Below are positions 39,120-50,800 of a stretch of DNA of 64,000 bases, one piece after another. The translations under genes were made by a program, and so were the position numbers. Within the stretch, counting starts at the first letter, position 1, and every line of letters starts with the position of its first letter. Source of the DNA: Tamarix chinensis (lineage: Eukaryota; Streptophyta; Magnoliopsida; Caryophyllales; Tamaricaceae); NCBI GenBank assembly GCA_030549775.1, contig CM060177.1, forward strand, positions 45,286,244 through 45,350,243, given 5' to 3'. Under the pieces are notes generated by a model that saw nothing but the letters and a program-made list of their open reading frames with translations, had not been told where the DNA came from and searched no databases.

Positions 39120-42100
39120 GTAATTTAAATATGATTGGTACAAAATCGATCATAGATGAAAATACACATACAAAATGTGTGTTCAATCCTTTTGAATCTC
39201 AGGGATTGTTATCTCCTCTTAGTGACATCACAAATGGTAATAAGTTGTTTACATTTATATGTGGCAGTTTAAAAATCATGTCTATAGTATTCAATTATAT
39301 TAACTATTTATTTATTCCTTTCTTACAGTTTGCACTCCTACAAACTCTATTTATAAACTAAACTATGATGATGATCAAATGAAATGCTTTTCAAGTATTG
39401 GGCCTTCAAATACTACAACCAATATATTATCAACATGCCATGCATCAAATGAAAGTGGTATTGTGAATTTATCAGAATCATCAAAAATGGAAAACTTTTC
39501 TATCTGTTCTAAGAAGAATTATGGTGCCCCTATGATCATAGGGCAACGATTGGAATTCGATGAAGGTTAGCATTCTCATTTTCCAATATGTGTAAACATT
39601 TATTATTAATATTATTTTATAAGTTTGTAACTATTTTCCTTACGTTGTAATCGTTATTTATATATCTATTGTAATTTATGTGTCAACAGATATTGAAATA
39701 GAAGAGAATAGTGGAACCCTATTATTTGGTATGCACTGATTAATATATTTTATATATGCATATGGAATATTAAATTTCTCGAAAAGTCTCATATTAATTT
39801 CATTTTAATATATTAAACATAATAGGAGAACAATATAATTTTTTTCAATGTCTAATACTTTACGTCTTCACAGATGCTGAAATAGAACAAAATAGTGGAA
39901 CACCATTCGGTATACAACCAGAAATGTATTTGTACATAAAATTTTTTTAATAAATATTTTCAAATGTCTTATATTAATTTTATGATATGTGTATATTATT
40001 TTGATATTGGAGATGCAATATACACATGTGGATTTTGCAATTCTTTTTTCTGGTATGAGGAAAGAATGTGTAAAAGTCGGTCATCTCGAAGCCCGAAATA
40101 TTCTTTATGTTGTATCCAAGGCAAAGTTCAATTCCCACCAATGAGAAATCCTCCTAAAGTATTACATGATCTGTTATATTTACGTAATGATAAAAGCAAA
40201 CACTTTCTCCAGAATATTCGGTCATACAATAACATGTTCTGTTTCACTTCGATGGGAGGAAAAGTTGATAGGAGTTTGAACAATGGAAGATCTCCTCCAA
40301 TATTTAGACTTCATGGTCAAAATTATCATCTTATGGGAAGTTTATTGCCAAATGAAGGTTCAGTGCCTAAATTTGCACAACTCTACATTTACGACACTGA
40401 TAATGAAGTTGAAAATAGAGTTCATTCTGTTAGGTGAGTTACTTAAGAAGCTGTGGTAATTATTTAGTTATTTTATCATTTTTAAGTAATTTCTTCTAAT
40501 TCCTTATTCCAACTGTATTGGTTATAGGGAAAGTGAAACCTTGAACAACCTTCGTACATCAATTGTTTATGATTTGAAGACGATGCTTGACGAGAATAAT
40601 GTGTTGGTTAAATCATTCAGAATGGTCAGAGAAAAATTTGAAAAGGATGGTTGTTTAGATGTAAAGTTGAAGTTGATTGGTAGGAGGAATGGGGATGGAA
40701 GAAGGTCTACCTACGGCTTCAGAAATTGCTGGATTAATTGTTGGGGACTTTGATGCATCATTAGGAGATAAGGATATCTTGGTCGAAACCAAAATGGGAA
40801 TGCTGAAATGCATTAACCAACTACATGCTTCATATCTTGGATTATAATATCCTATATTGTTTCCTTACGGTGAAGATGGCTATAGAGAAGACATTCTGTT
40901 AACGTTGAATGGGGGAATGAAGCAGGATGGCCGGAAGTATGTAAGTTTAACAGAGTATTTTTCATATCGTTTGCATGAAAGGAATTCAGAGTTATCAATT
41001 ATATTGTCTTCCATGAGACTACTTCAACAATTTATTGTTGACGCATATACTATGGCTGAATCTTCAAAATTGACTTACATTAAGTTACATCAAAAACATT
41101 TGTGGTGTGAATTATATAGCGGACTAACAGATGCAATTTTAAGGGGTGAGACCGATCCATCAACGCAAGGAAAACGAGTTATATTACCGTCATCATTCAC
41201 AGGCGGTGCTCGATATATGATTCAAAACTATCAAGACGCCATGGTAATTTGTAGATGGGTTGGTTATCCAGACCTTTTTATTACATTTACTTGCAATCCC
41301 AAATGGCCAGAAATAGTTCGTTTTGTTGAAAAAAGAAGCCTCAAAGCTGATGATCGTCCGGATATTATTTGTCGTGTTTTTAAAATGAAGTTGGATTATC
41401 TCATTAAAGATCTTCGCAGTAACAAGATCTTTGGAACGGTTAAATCAAGTACTATTTCATAGTCTATGTGTGTGTGTGTGTGTATATATATATTATATTT
41501 AGTATATATTCTTACTATAGTTGGTTATAAACCTTTATTTTAATTCTACTGCAGTGATATCGACTATTGAGTTCCAGAAGCGTGGGTTGCCACATGCACA
41601 CATATTATTATTTCTTGCAGCAACAGACAAGTATCCAACATGAAGCGATATAGACAAAATTATTTCAGCCGAAATTCCAAATAAACACATTGATCCTGCG
41701 TATTATACAGCAGTTCAAGAATTTATGGTACATGGACCATGTGGTGTTACTGCTAAGAGCTCCCCTTGCATGTCTGCTGGCCGTTGTACAAAGCATTTTC
41801 CTAAAAAGTCTGTTGAATCAACAACTATTGATGATTATGGATATCCTATCTATAGAAGAAGAGATAACGGACGAATAGTGGAAAAGAACGGAGTTCCTCT
41901 TGATAATAGGTTTATTGTTCCTCACAATCGTTATTTATTGCTGAAGTATGGTGCACATTTGAATGTTGAATGGTGTAACCAATCTCGCTCTATCAAGTAT
42001 TTATTTAAATATGTCAACAAAGGACACGACCGTGTTATTGCATCTTTTTATGGAAGTACAACGGATGACGAAGTAGTAAAAAAGGCAGATGAAGTTCAAA

Positions 42101-44518
42101 TGTACTATGATTGTAGGTATATATCATCATGTGAAGCATCATGGAGGTTATTCAAATATGATATTCAATTCAGAGATCCTCCGGTTGAAAGGTTAGGTTT
42201 TCATCTTCCAAATCAACAGTGTTATTTTTTCTGATTATGATCTGATCGATGATGTTGTTGATCGATTATCTGTTAAGCAAAGTATGTTCTTAGCTTGGAT
42301 GAAGGAAAATAAAGAATATTGTGAGGCAAAGGAATTAACTTATTCTCAATTCCCTACAAAATTCATTTGGGATAAGTATAATAGAGAATGGCGACCAAGG
42401 CAAAAAAGGTTCTCTATTGGACGGATTTTCTATGTCCCTCCTGGCAGTGGAGAACTCTATTATTTAAGATGTCTTCTTAATGTTGTGCGTGGACCTACAA
42501 GTTATGAAGACATAAGATGCATTAATGGTGAGCAACATTCATTATATCGTGATGCCTGCTATGCCCTAGGTTTGTTAGATGATGACAAGGAATACATTGA
42601 TGGTATTATTGAGGCAAGACATTGGGCTTCTGCATCTTCTTTGAGAAAATTATTTGCAACATTATTGACATCTGAATCGCTCATTCGACCTGAAGTTGTT
42701 TGGAATCATTGTTGGATTTATATGACTGATGATATTTTATACAGACAACGCTTATTATTACAATATGAAGGTAACTTACCTTAGTTATCTTAATTATTTT
42801 TTTCACATTGTTAAACTACTTATATATTCTTTCTAAACTTATTGAATTTGTTTTCAGAACTTCATTTGGAAGATGACGAAATAAAAAATTATGGCTTGGT
42901 AGAGGTAGAAAAGTTGTTACGAAGCTGTGGAAGAAGCTTAAGAGAGTTTGAGCCAATACCATTCCCACCATCCGAGTTTTTTTCTACCGTTGGTAATTCA
43001 TTGATACGTGAGAAAATGTGTTATGATCGATCAAATTTGTCTCAAGAGCTCAATAAAAATCTATATGTTATGACCTCGGAACAAAGACATGTATATGATG
43101 AGATAATAGAGGCAACAAGGTCAAATACAGGTGGATTGTTTTTTGTGTATGGGTATGGAGGTACAGGTAAAACATTTATATGGAGGACCTTATCAGCCGC
43201 TATTAGATGCACAGGAGATATCGTGTTAAATGTGGCATCAAGTGGAATAGCTTCTCTTTTATTACCAGGAGGAAGAACAACTCATTCTCGATTCAAGATT
43301 CTTATAAATCCAACTAAAGATTCAACATGTAACATCAAACAAGGTAGTCCACTTGCTGATTTGATTATAAGATGTAAACTCATAATATGGGATGAAGCTC
43401 CAATGATGCACAGATATTGCTTTAAAGCTTTGGATAAAACTATGAGAGATATTTTACGCATCAACGATCAATTTAGTATTGATAAGCCATTTGGAGGTAA
43501 GACAGTTGTTCTTGGAGGTGATTTTAGACAAATATTACCTGTCATTCCTAAGGGTACTCGACAAGATATTGTTCATGCAACTATCAACTCCTCATACTTA
43601 TGGCCAGATTGCAAGGTGTTACGATTGACAAAGAATATGAGGTTACGAAATCTTACCTCAGTCGATGAATGTGCCAAGTTGAAGCAATCTTCTGACTGGA
43701 TTGCAAGCATTGGAGATGGAACAATTGGAGGTCCTAATGATGGTCATACAACAATCAAATTTCCAAGTGATCTATTAATAAAATATTCAAATGATCCAAT
43801 TACAGCTATTGTGAAAAGTGCTTATCCAGAGTTCACAAGCAATATCACTGATGATACTTATTTTGAGGGAAGATCTATCCTAGCACCAACTCTTGATATT
43901 GTAGAGTCCGTCAATGAATACATGTTGTCAATTAACTCATCTGAAGAGAAAACATATTTGAGTTCAGATACAACATGTAGATCTGATTCAAATAATGATT
44001 TGTTGCAAGATCTACACACTCTGGAATTTCTAAACAGTCTTAAGTGTTCCAGTGTCCCAAATCATGTCTTGCATTTGAAGATTGGTACACCTGTTATGTT
44101 ATTGAGGAATATTGATCATTCAATTGGCTTATGCAACGGTACTAGGATGATAATCACAAGGTTTGGAGCTCACGTGTTGGAAGCAAAGATCTTAGGTGGA
44201 AATAATTCTGGTGAACGGGTATTGTTACCAAGAATGTCATTAACACCATATGATCCAAGGTTGCCTTTCAAGTTTAATCGAAGACAATTTCCACTGATTG
44301 TATTATATGTAATGACAATTAATATAAGTCAAGGTCAATCACTTCATAATGTTGGTATTTTCTTAAAAAGACCTGTATTTAGTCATGGTCAGCTTTATGT
44401 TGCCATATCTCGAGTCACAAATCGTAAAGGTTTGAAAATCTTTATACATGACAATGATGTTGCAAAAAGTAATTCAACCACAAATATTGTATTTAAAGAA
44501 GTGTTTGAAAAGATATAA
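39120..44518 (+). pseudogene. Helitron Rep/helicase (RepHel), Rep half disabled
   Basis: Rolling-circle transposase: an HUH nuclease (Rep) fused to a PIF1-type helicase. Exons by phase: 39120-39236, 39329-39565, 39690-39728, 39874-39909, about 40013-40433 (acceptor uncertain, reading open from 39964), 40528-41448, 41555-42770, 42858-44518. Helitron_like_N features include DAIYTCGFCNSFFWYEE and CCIQGKVQFPPM. Rep motifs: FITFTCNPKWPEI (from 41274), the HUH histidines in LPHAHIL (HAH, 41593-41601), and the two-tyrosine motif YLFKY (41998-42012). Helicase motifs: GYGGTGKT, WDEAPM, GGDFRQ. Lesions: frameshift near 40707, TAA at 40845, TGA at 41641, frameshift near 42217. Catalytic residues are otherwise kept, so decay is young. 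The gene cannot make one full protein as it stands. Confidence 0.9.
42842..44518 (+). CDS. Open PIF1-type helicase exon of RepHel
   Basis: Final RepHel exon (acceptor tttcag^ at 42857), open for about 553 codons to TAA at 44516. It carries the SF1B/PIF1 helicase: Walker A GYGGTGKT (43151-43174), Walker B DEA (43391-43399), GGDFRQILPV (from 43514), and the C-terminal TINISQGQSL and LYVAISRV motifs (from 44315 and 44394). In Helitrons it unwinds DNA 5' to 3' while Rep nicks and joins ends. One change stands out: the usual lysine of INKSQGQ is isoleucine (ATA, 44324-44326). No frameshift or stop lies in this exon, unlike the Rep part upstream. An ATG at 42842 is in frame but lies in the preceding intron, so use as an independent start is speculative. 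Confidence 0.88.
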   Translation: MNLFSELHLEDDEIKNYGLVEVEKLLRSCGRSLREFEPIPFPPSEFFSTVGNSLIREKMCYDRSNLSQELNKNLYVMTSEQRHVYDEIIEATRSNTGGLFFVYGYGGTGKTFIWRTLSAAIRCTGDIVLNVASSGIASLLLPGGRTTHSRFKILINPTKDSTCNIKQGSPLADLIIRCKLIIWDEAPMMHRYCFKALDKTMRDILRINDQFSIDKPFGGKTVVLGGDFRQILPVIPKGTRQDIVHATINSSYLWPDCKVLRLTKNMRLRNLTSVDECAKLKQSSDWIASIGDGTIGGPNDGHTTIKFPSDLLIKYSNDPITAIVKSAYPEFTSNITDDTYFEGRSILAPTLDIVESVNEYMLSINSSEEKTYLSSDTTCRSDSNNDLLQDLHTLEFLNSLKCSSVPNHVLHLKIGTPVMLLRNIDHSIGLCNGTRMIITRFGAHVLEAKILGGNNSGERVLLPRMSLTPYDPRLPFKFNRRQFPLIVLYVMTINISQGQSLHNVGIFLKRPVFSHGQLYVAISRVTNRKGLKIFIHDNDVAKSNSTTNIVFKEVFEKI

Positions 44519-44700
44519 TTATGAAATTTCTTTGATTAGTTATTTTTCACTATCTATATTTTATTCCAATATATTTATAATTAATATCTTCTTATAAACT
44601 AATTATATAATACTTGTTTATCCTAAATATTTTTTTACCAAATGTTATTTATAAATTAGAGTATTTATACGCTCGAATCATCCGCAGGGTGCAAATCTAG
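44519..44700 (+). other. Helitron 3' terminal region
   Basis: 182 bp between the RepHel stop codon and the CTAG terminus. AT-rich, with a GC-richer terminus (gaatcatccgcagggtgcaa). In plant Helitrons a GC hairpin stops rolling-circle replication just before CTAG. Here the ccgc...ggg arms are nearly fused, leaving no stable loop. Confidence 0.6.
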
Positions 44701-44821
44701 TATACTATATATCCGTATACTACCCTAATTTATTCCCGCCCCGTGGTAAGTGTCGGGGGAGCGAAAGAGACAGGACCAGTATTGGACGGAGTCTGTAACG
44801 ACTAGAGACTGGCAGGCACCC
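44701..44821 (+). promoter_or_regulatory. Residual promoter and 5' leader of the 14-3-3 gene
   Basis: Only 121 bp separate the Helitron end from the 14-3-3 start codon. TATA-like sequence (tatactatatatcc, 44701-44714) begins at the very junction, then a GC-richer leader (cccgccccgtgg, gtgtcgggggagcg). The native upstream promoter has therefore been pushed about 16 kb away, and distal elements must now come from the Helitron. Placement of the TATA box is by motif only. Confidence 0.45.
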
Positions 44822-47800
44822 ATGGCTTCCTCTTCGGACCGCGACACCTTCATCTACCTCGCCAAGCTCGCTGAGCAAGCGGAGCGCTACTCTGGTAATC
44901 AATTCTTTCTAACTCGATAATTGTTAGATTAAGCATCGAGTGCCTTCTCATGACTCGAAATAACCAACTGATTATATTCTACTTTCTTGAAATTTCACAG
45001 ATATGGTCGATGCGATGAAAAAGCTAGCAAACTTGAACCTGGATTTGACAGTCGAAGAGCGGAACCTTCTCTCCGTCGGCTACAAGAACGTCATAGGTTC
45101 TCGAAGAGCTTCGTGGAGGATTTTATCATCAATTGAACAGAAAGAAGAAGCCAAAGGCAATGATCAGAGTGTAAAGCGTATCAAGGAGTACCGCCAACAG
45201 GTTGAATCGGAGCTTGATGACATTTGTACTGATGTTATGAAAGTTATCGATGAGCATCTTATTCCATCTTCATCCAACAGTGAATCGGCTGTTTTCTACT
45301 ATAAAATGTGAGTAATTTTTCGAGATTTGGTGAAATCGTAAGTTTTTTGTGGTTTGATTGTCTGTATACTTTGAAAAACGGGGTTCGGATTCTCGGTGTA
45401 ATTGATGCAGGAAGGGTGATTACTATCGTTATCTTGCTGAGTTCAAGAGTGGTAATTGGAGGAAAGAGGCTGCTGATCAGTCACTGAAGGCTTATGAGGT
45501 ATGCCAAATTTTATTTTTTTGTTTACAATTGTTGTGAAGCCTTGGTGCAAGCTATCTGACGACTTAATTTTCTGATAAATCCTTCACGATTGTTGATGTT
45601 GGTACATTTCAGCAAGGCCAGTTCTGATAAGCCATTGAATTATTGATATATTTGGTTTTTGGTGATGTGAGCTTTCATATGCTTTGCTCGCATGGAGCTC
45701 ATATCATAGTCAGAATGAATCGAACCGGTTGATTTCACCACGACTATACTGAAATGAAGCTGGAAAGTAAAATTGCACATACATGTCACCAAGGATATCC
45801 AGGTGAAGAACTTTTGTCCGAAATAGCATTTTGAAGTTGTGCCATATAGATGCATTATCAAGGTTTTAGGGCAATTTAGTATTTTAAGGTGGTAAAATAT
45901 GGGCTATTCGATGAGAGGTTGATTTGAAGTTTGGTCCCAGCGTATTCTTTTTCTGTAAGTCTCTTAGCATTCAAATTTCTCTCTCTCTCTCTCTCTCGTG
46001 TTGACGATGATACATATCAAATCATGTGTACAAGAGATTAAAAACCGTGATTGCCATGTATAGGCATTTATATGATAAAACATGGTCTCGGACTAAATTT
46101 CTATTCTAAATTTGAATGCATCTATGCTTAGTCTTTGTTAGGCACAGCAACAGGTACCCAAGTATTGACTACTTTTGAGAACAGTCTACTCTAGTATAAG
46201 AGCAACTCTGAGGATGGGGGGGGGGGGAGGGAGGGAGGGAGAGACAGATAATAGACAATAGGAAGGAATAATGGATATTAGGGGGCTTAGCCTCTACTCT
46301 CTTTCCTCTCCATATACTATGATTAGTCACCACATGTGAGATAATCAGTAATGGAAAATGGCATGTGCTAATCAGCATAAAATGACGTGTGCTAGCAACA
46401 TTATGGACACCCAAGCTTGCTGGGCCTAATAGACTTGATTCCCTATTCTAGAGAATTCTTGATGTCAGATGTATTTTATTACACCAATTCCTGGCACTAG
46501 CACCGATGGGATGGTTTGCTTCCTTTTGGGTTGCCCATTTGTAACATTTGCTTCTAGTCCTCCCAAGTAGCCTCAGATGGAGTGCTATTGGCTTAGTTGA
46601 TTAAGACTTGCTTGGTCCAATTATGGTTGATCTTGACTCCACATTCAGCTAGAATTGTAACAAATTTGTGGATGTTGGGGGTAATAGACTGATGAGCTTT
46701 CATAGCAATGGACTAGTAGAGGGATCTGCGCAGAATTTGAGTGAGAAATGTGAACCACTGGGTTGATGCAAGAGTCAGGTGTCAAGGCTAAGTAGGCAAT
46801 AAAATTGCGGTTGTGGTATTGGAGTGTTACGAACGATAAATTATGTATCACGATCGTTGCGGCGTGAATTTTTTTATTTTATTTCACGATATACTCTAGT
46901 TATTATTTATTGAGCATTTGAATACAAATATTCAATAAACTAGTGGTTTATATTATATTAGAAGTATTTTAGTAAGTTATTATGTGCTAAATTGTCCCAA
47001 CAACCCTAAATTTACCTTGGAATAAAAAATGCATGTTATTTAGTAGGACATGTAAAGGTAATAAATAACAATACTTTACTATTGTTCAATAGTAACTTGG
47101 TTCAACATATATATATAGTAAATGAATAAGAAAAAATTATCATGCATGCTTTTTTCAAAAGATTTAAGAATTCTCAATAAATTGCCAATTTATCGGCGTT
47201 TTATCCCAATTTTTCGTCAATGTTTTCCGATTTATCGGCTAATAAATGTGAAATTTTATAGTGCATCGGTAAGTTTGCGTTGTGACCGACTCAAAAACCG
47301 TTAAATAGCGGCCGCTAGTGGTGAAGGCAGGATTTTGACTTCATAGTGTCCTCGTACAAAATAATATTATCGGACAACATCAACAATTAACCGTCTAGAT
47401 CTAACCAATAGCATTCCAATTTTCTAGAGATCAACCGTTCCATACATAAACTTCCCTATAACAAATTTTTTGAATATATTGAACTAATAACTCATTATAT
47501 AAAGTACTAATTAATAGAAACGTAAGAATTCATCAACTTATTAACTAAAAATAAAAAAAAAATCCTTAAATTCTTCTAGAGAAAATAGTTTATGACAGAG
47601 GATTAATTCAAGAATTAGGATATTTAAAGTTATTATGATGAACTAATAACTCATATCCATTAATCTAAATTACTAACGAAAAAAAACAAATTAAACAATT
47701 TATCAAACATATACGTCCACACAAAAGTACAAATTGACCAAAGAGTTTAAAATATACCTCTTGATTCCAAACTAACAATTTATTTTTTATTCTTTAATAG

Positions 47801-50800
47801 AAACTTCTCTATCCCTGGTAGGAAATATACAGGAAGAAGAAAAGCCCCTCATTTCCTCCATCATAGTTCCACTTCTTGCCCTCAATTTCAAACTAAACCA
47901 ATTGAATATTTTCATAGTTGAAAAACTCTGCAATTCTCTTTTGGGCATTAGTGCACCAATATATGTCAGAACCAAGAGTTGGGAATGGAAGGAATAAATA
48001 ATTGAGAGATTTTGGAGCCCAGTATAAATCCCTTCATGTTTAAGAAAGATAAAGAGATTCTAAATAATTGAATGAAAGATGGAGCGGTTCTTGGTGAAGG
48101 AGGAAAAGACGACTAAAATTCCAAGATTTCATTCGTCGATTGGTTTGGAAGAGATGGCCGGTGAACGATTTAGTTGGATAACATTGATGGCACTGAATAA
48201 CAAAAGGAAAAGAAATGTCAATATTAATTAAAGAATGGAAAAAAAAATCATGTATTAACTAAAAACATAGTGTGTTGTTAAAGACAATGAATTGGTAAAT
48301 CTCAACGCGTAGGTGACAACAAGACTCGAACACTGGTTTAGCATGAAGGACCTTGAGCACCCGACCAAAGCGACAAGAAGTATAATTTTCAACGGTGTCC
48401 CCTTTGGTTTTTATATTCCAAACTTTGGTACATGTACGTATATACTACAGTCATGCTAGGGCTCCATTGTGTCTCGGGACACCGCGGAAGAGCCCTGGCT
48501 CCGCCCATGGCGGCCGCTACGCTATAGCGGAACCGCTATTTAATTGGATAAGACTAAGTTGTAAGCAACCTTGCTAATGTGTGACACGATCAGATAAGGG
48601 CCATAAAACTTGCGCGAGAGCTTATGAGTGTGCTGATGGCTGACTGAGGACTGGTAGTACGGACAGAGCTTACATAAACCCCTTTTCCTTCACTGAATTC
48701 CTTGCTCCTATGCTAATTGATCTGCTTTGCCATTCTTGATTTGCCTTAATTGAGTTTATCTTTAGATTGGGAAGAAGGGTCTCTATCCAGCAAAACAACA
48801 TTCAATACACACACTGCTCAACATCTTAATATTTTCCTTCTCTATAGATCCTTTCGCCACTGCTGACAGCCACTGGGAAGGTCAAATCCCGGACAGTTTC
48901 AAGGATGGGAAATTTCAGGATCCAGGGCTCCAACTTCTTCACTTTCAGGAGGCACTGGTAGAGTTTCTTCGGGTCTTGAGGTTCCATCATTGGCTAAGAG
49001 AAACAAGAAGGGTTTGGCTCTGCACTTATGGCTTGGTTTGGCTTTCTCATCGCAGTTGTAGCACAGGTCCCGGGCCTGTTGTTGCTGCATTTCTGGAGGC
49101 AACAATAGTATAGGTAGCCAGGTGCTAGACTAGGTGGTGTTGGTAGGAGAGGAGTGATGGACGATGGGTTAAAGGGGGTTTGGGTATGGATCGTTTGTTG
49201 GATAAATTTTGTCCACCAACTGGATGAACATTGTTAATCTTCTTATCAATCAATTTGGCCAATGCAATAACAGAGGTCTGGCAACAAAGATGGAGCGGTT
49301 TGGATATTAGGGAGCTTGGCTCGTACTCTCTTTTCATTTCATATTTGTACTGAGGAAGTCCTTGCATGCCAGAGAATTGGTAATGGGAAATGTTATGTGC
49401 TAATGTGCATATAATGACTTCAGCTAACAGCATTTCAGGTGTACTTTATTCCACCAACTCCAGGTAGGGCATAGTCTCTATGTCTGATAGGTAGCTGGAG
49501 GTGTCTGCTGGGCTTGCTAATGCCAATGGGCTGGCCTGCTCGCCCGCTGGGCTGCTCATTCATAACAGTCTTTTTTGCTTCTGAGTTTCAACTACTTTTC
49601 ACTTCAAGTATTTTTGTATAATACAATTGTAAAACTGAATTGATCTCTGACTTGAATGATAGTTTGATATGCCATGCTTAGCTGTGACAATGGCTGCTCA
49701 TTCAGATCTTTGTGCTTTTTAACTTAAAAGTTGGCTATTGTTCATCATTGTTTCTGAGGGTATCTATCTTAGTTCTAATGCTTGCTTCTGCTGTAATTGA
49801 ATTTTATTATTTGCATGCAGGCAGCTACTGCAGCAGCAGAAGAGGGTCAATTGCCGCCTACACATCCCATCTGCTTGGGCTTGGCTTTGAATTTTTCTGT
49901 CTTCTACTATGAAATTCTGAATTCTTCTGAGAGGTATCTGTTCATGTGACTGGGCTGGAATCTTGATTATTCATTCTTCTTAAACATTGTGCTAAACCTA
50001 TAAATTACCTATGTGGGCCACAGGGCTTGCCACCTGGCAAAACAAGCTTTTGATGATGCTGTAGCAGATCTGGATTCTCTGAGTGAGGAGTCTTACAAAG
50101 ATAGTACATTGATTATGCAACTGTTGAGGGATAATCTCACATTGTGGGCTTCTGAGGATGGAGGTATTGCCATTTTTTTTTTCTTGCTGGTGAATATGAT
50201 AAATGAGGTTACTGCACCACCCATGAATTGTAACTTTGTATTTTACCCTCCCAGTTGTCCCTTTTATTGTATATATCATATTTATTTCATCACCATGAGA
50301 GCAATTGAATATGTTGTATCCATGACAAATGCTTCATCAACAGCCGTGCTTCTATTTGCTTTGACTCTTTTAGATAATACTTGCATAGTGGTTTGCTTTT
50401 GCAGTTTTGCATGATTAATTTACTGCTGTTAGAAAATTTATTTCTTATCTTGAAATCATAATTCAGGGGTTTACATAAGCAGCTATTCGTTGATGTGTGA
50501 AACAGTGTGAAAAGGAGCGCAAGGTGCTTGGGCTTTGTTTTTTTTTTCTTTTTTAATCCTAGGCGAGATGATGTTGGTAAGGCGTAGCTAAGGCGAACTA
50601 GGCATACTAAGACGCTAAGGTGGGCAAGGCTCTAAGGTGTGCGCCTTACCAAAAATTAGCTATTTTTAGGATTTATTTCCTTTAAAAATTCTACTATCAA
50701 TATGGTAATTAAACCTAATGTTAGGAATGAAGGGAGAAGGGAAATAAAGATTGAAGACTGATATACATTATTTTGAAGGGAAAAGGAAAGAAATATATTT

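Larger units (their letters stand above)
28759..44700 (+). mobile_element. Large Helitron encoding RPA-like and RepHel proteins
   Basis: The 5' end reads TCTTACTATATATAAAAG and is preceded by A. The 3' end reads gggtgcaaatCTAG and is followed by T. These are the Helitron hallmarks: TC at the start, CTRR at the end, insertion between A and T, no terminal inverted repeat and no target duplication. The 15,942-bp interval contains an RPA1-like gene and a Rep-helicase gene, both plus-strand, the usual gene content of autonomous plant Helitrons. The subterminal 3' hairpin expected 10-12 bp before CTAG is poor (ccgcagggtgc) and seems shortened. Both genes carry disabling changes, so it is probably no longer autonomous. 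Ends were chosen by motif and by the position of the coding content; an empty-site comparison would fix them. Confidence 0.85.

Noticed and set aside
43282..43464. Minus-strand 60-codon frame
   Set aside because: Shadow of the helicase exon on the opposite strand.
50013..50414. 133-codon frame overlapping 14-3-3 exon 5
   Set aside because: Its first half is exon 5 in the correct frame, and the rest is read-through into intron 5; the phase-matched exon 6 at 57862 completes the normal protein.
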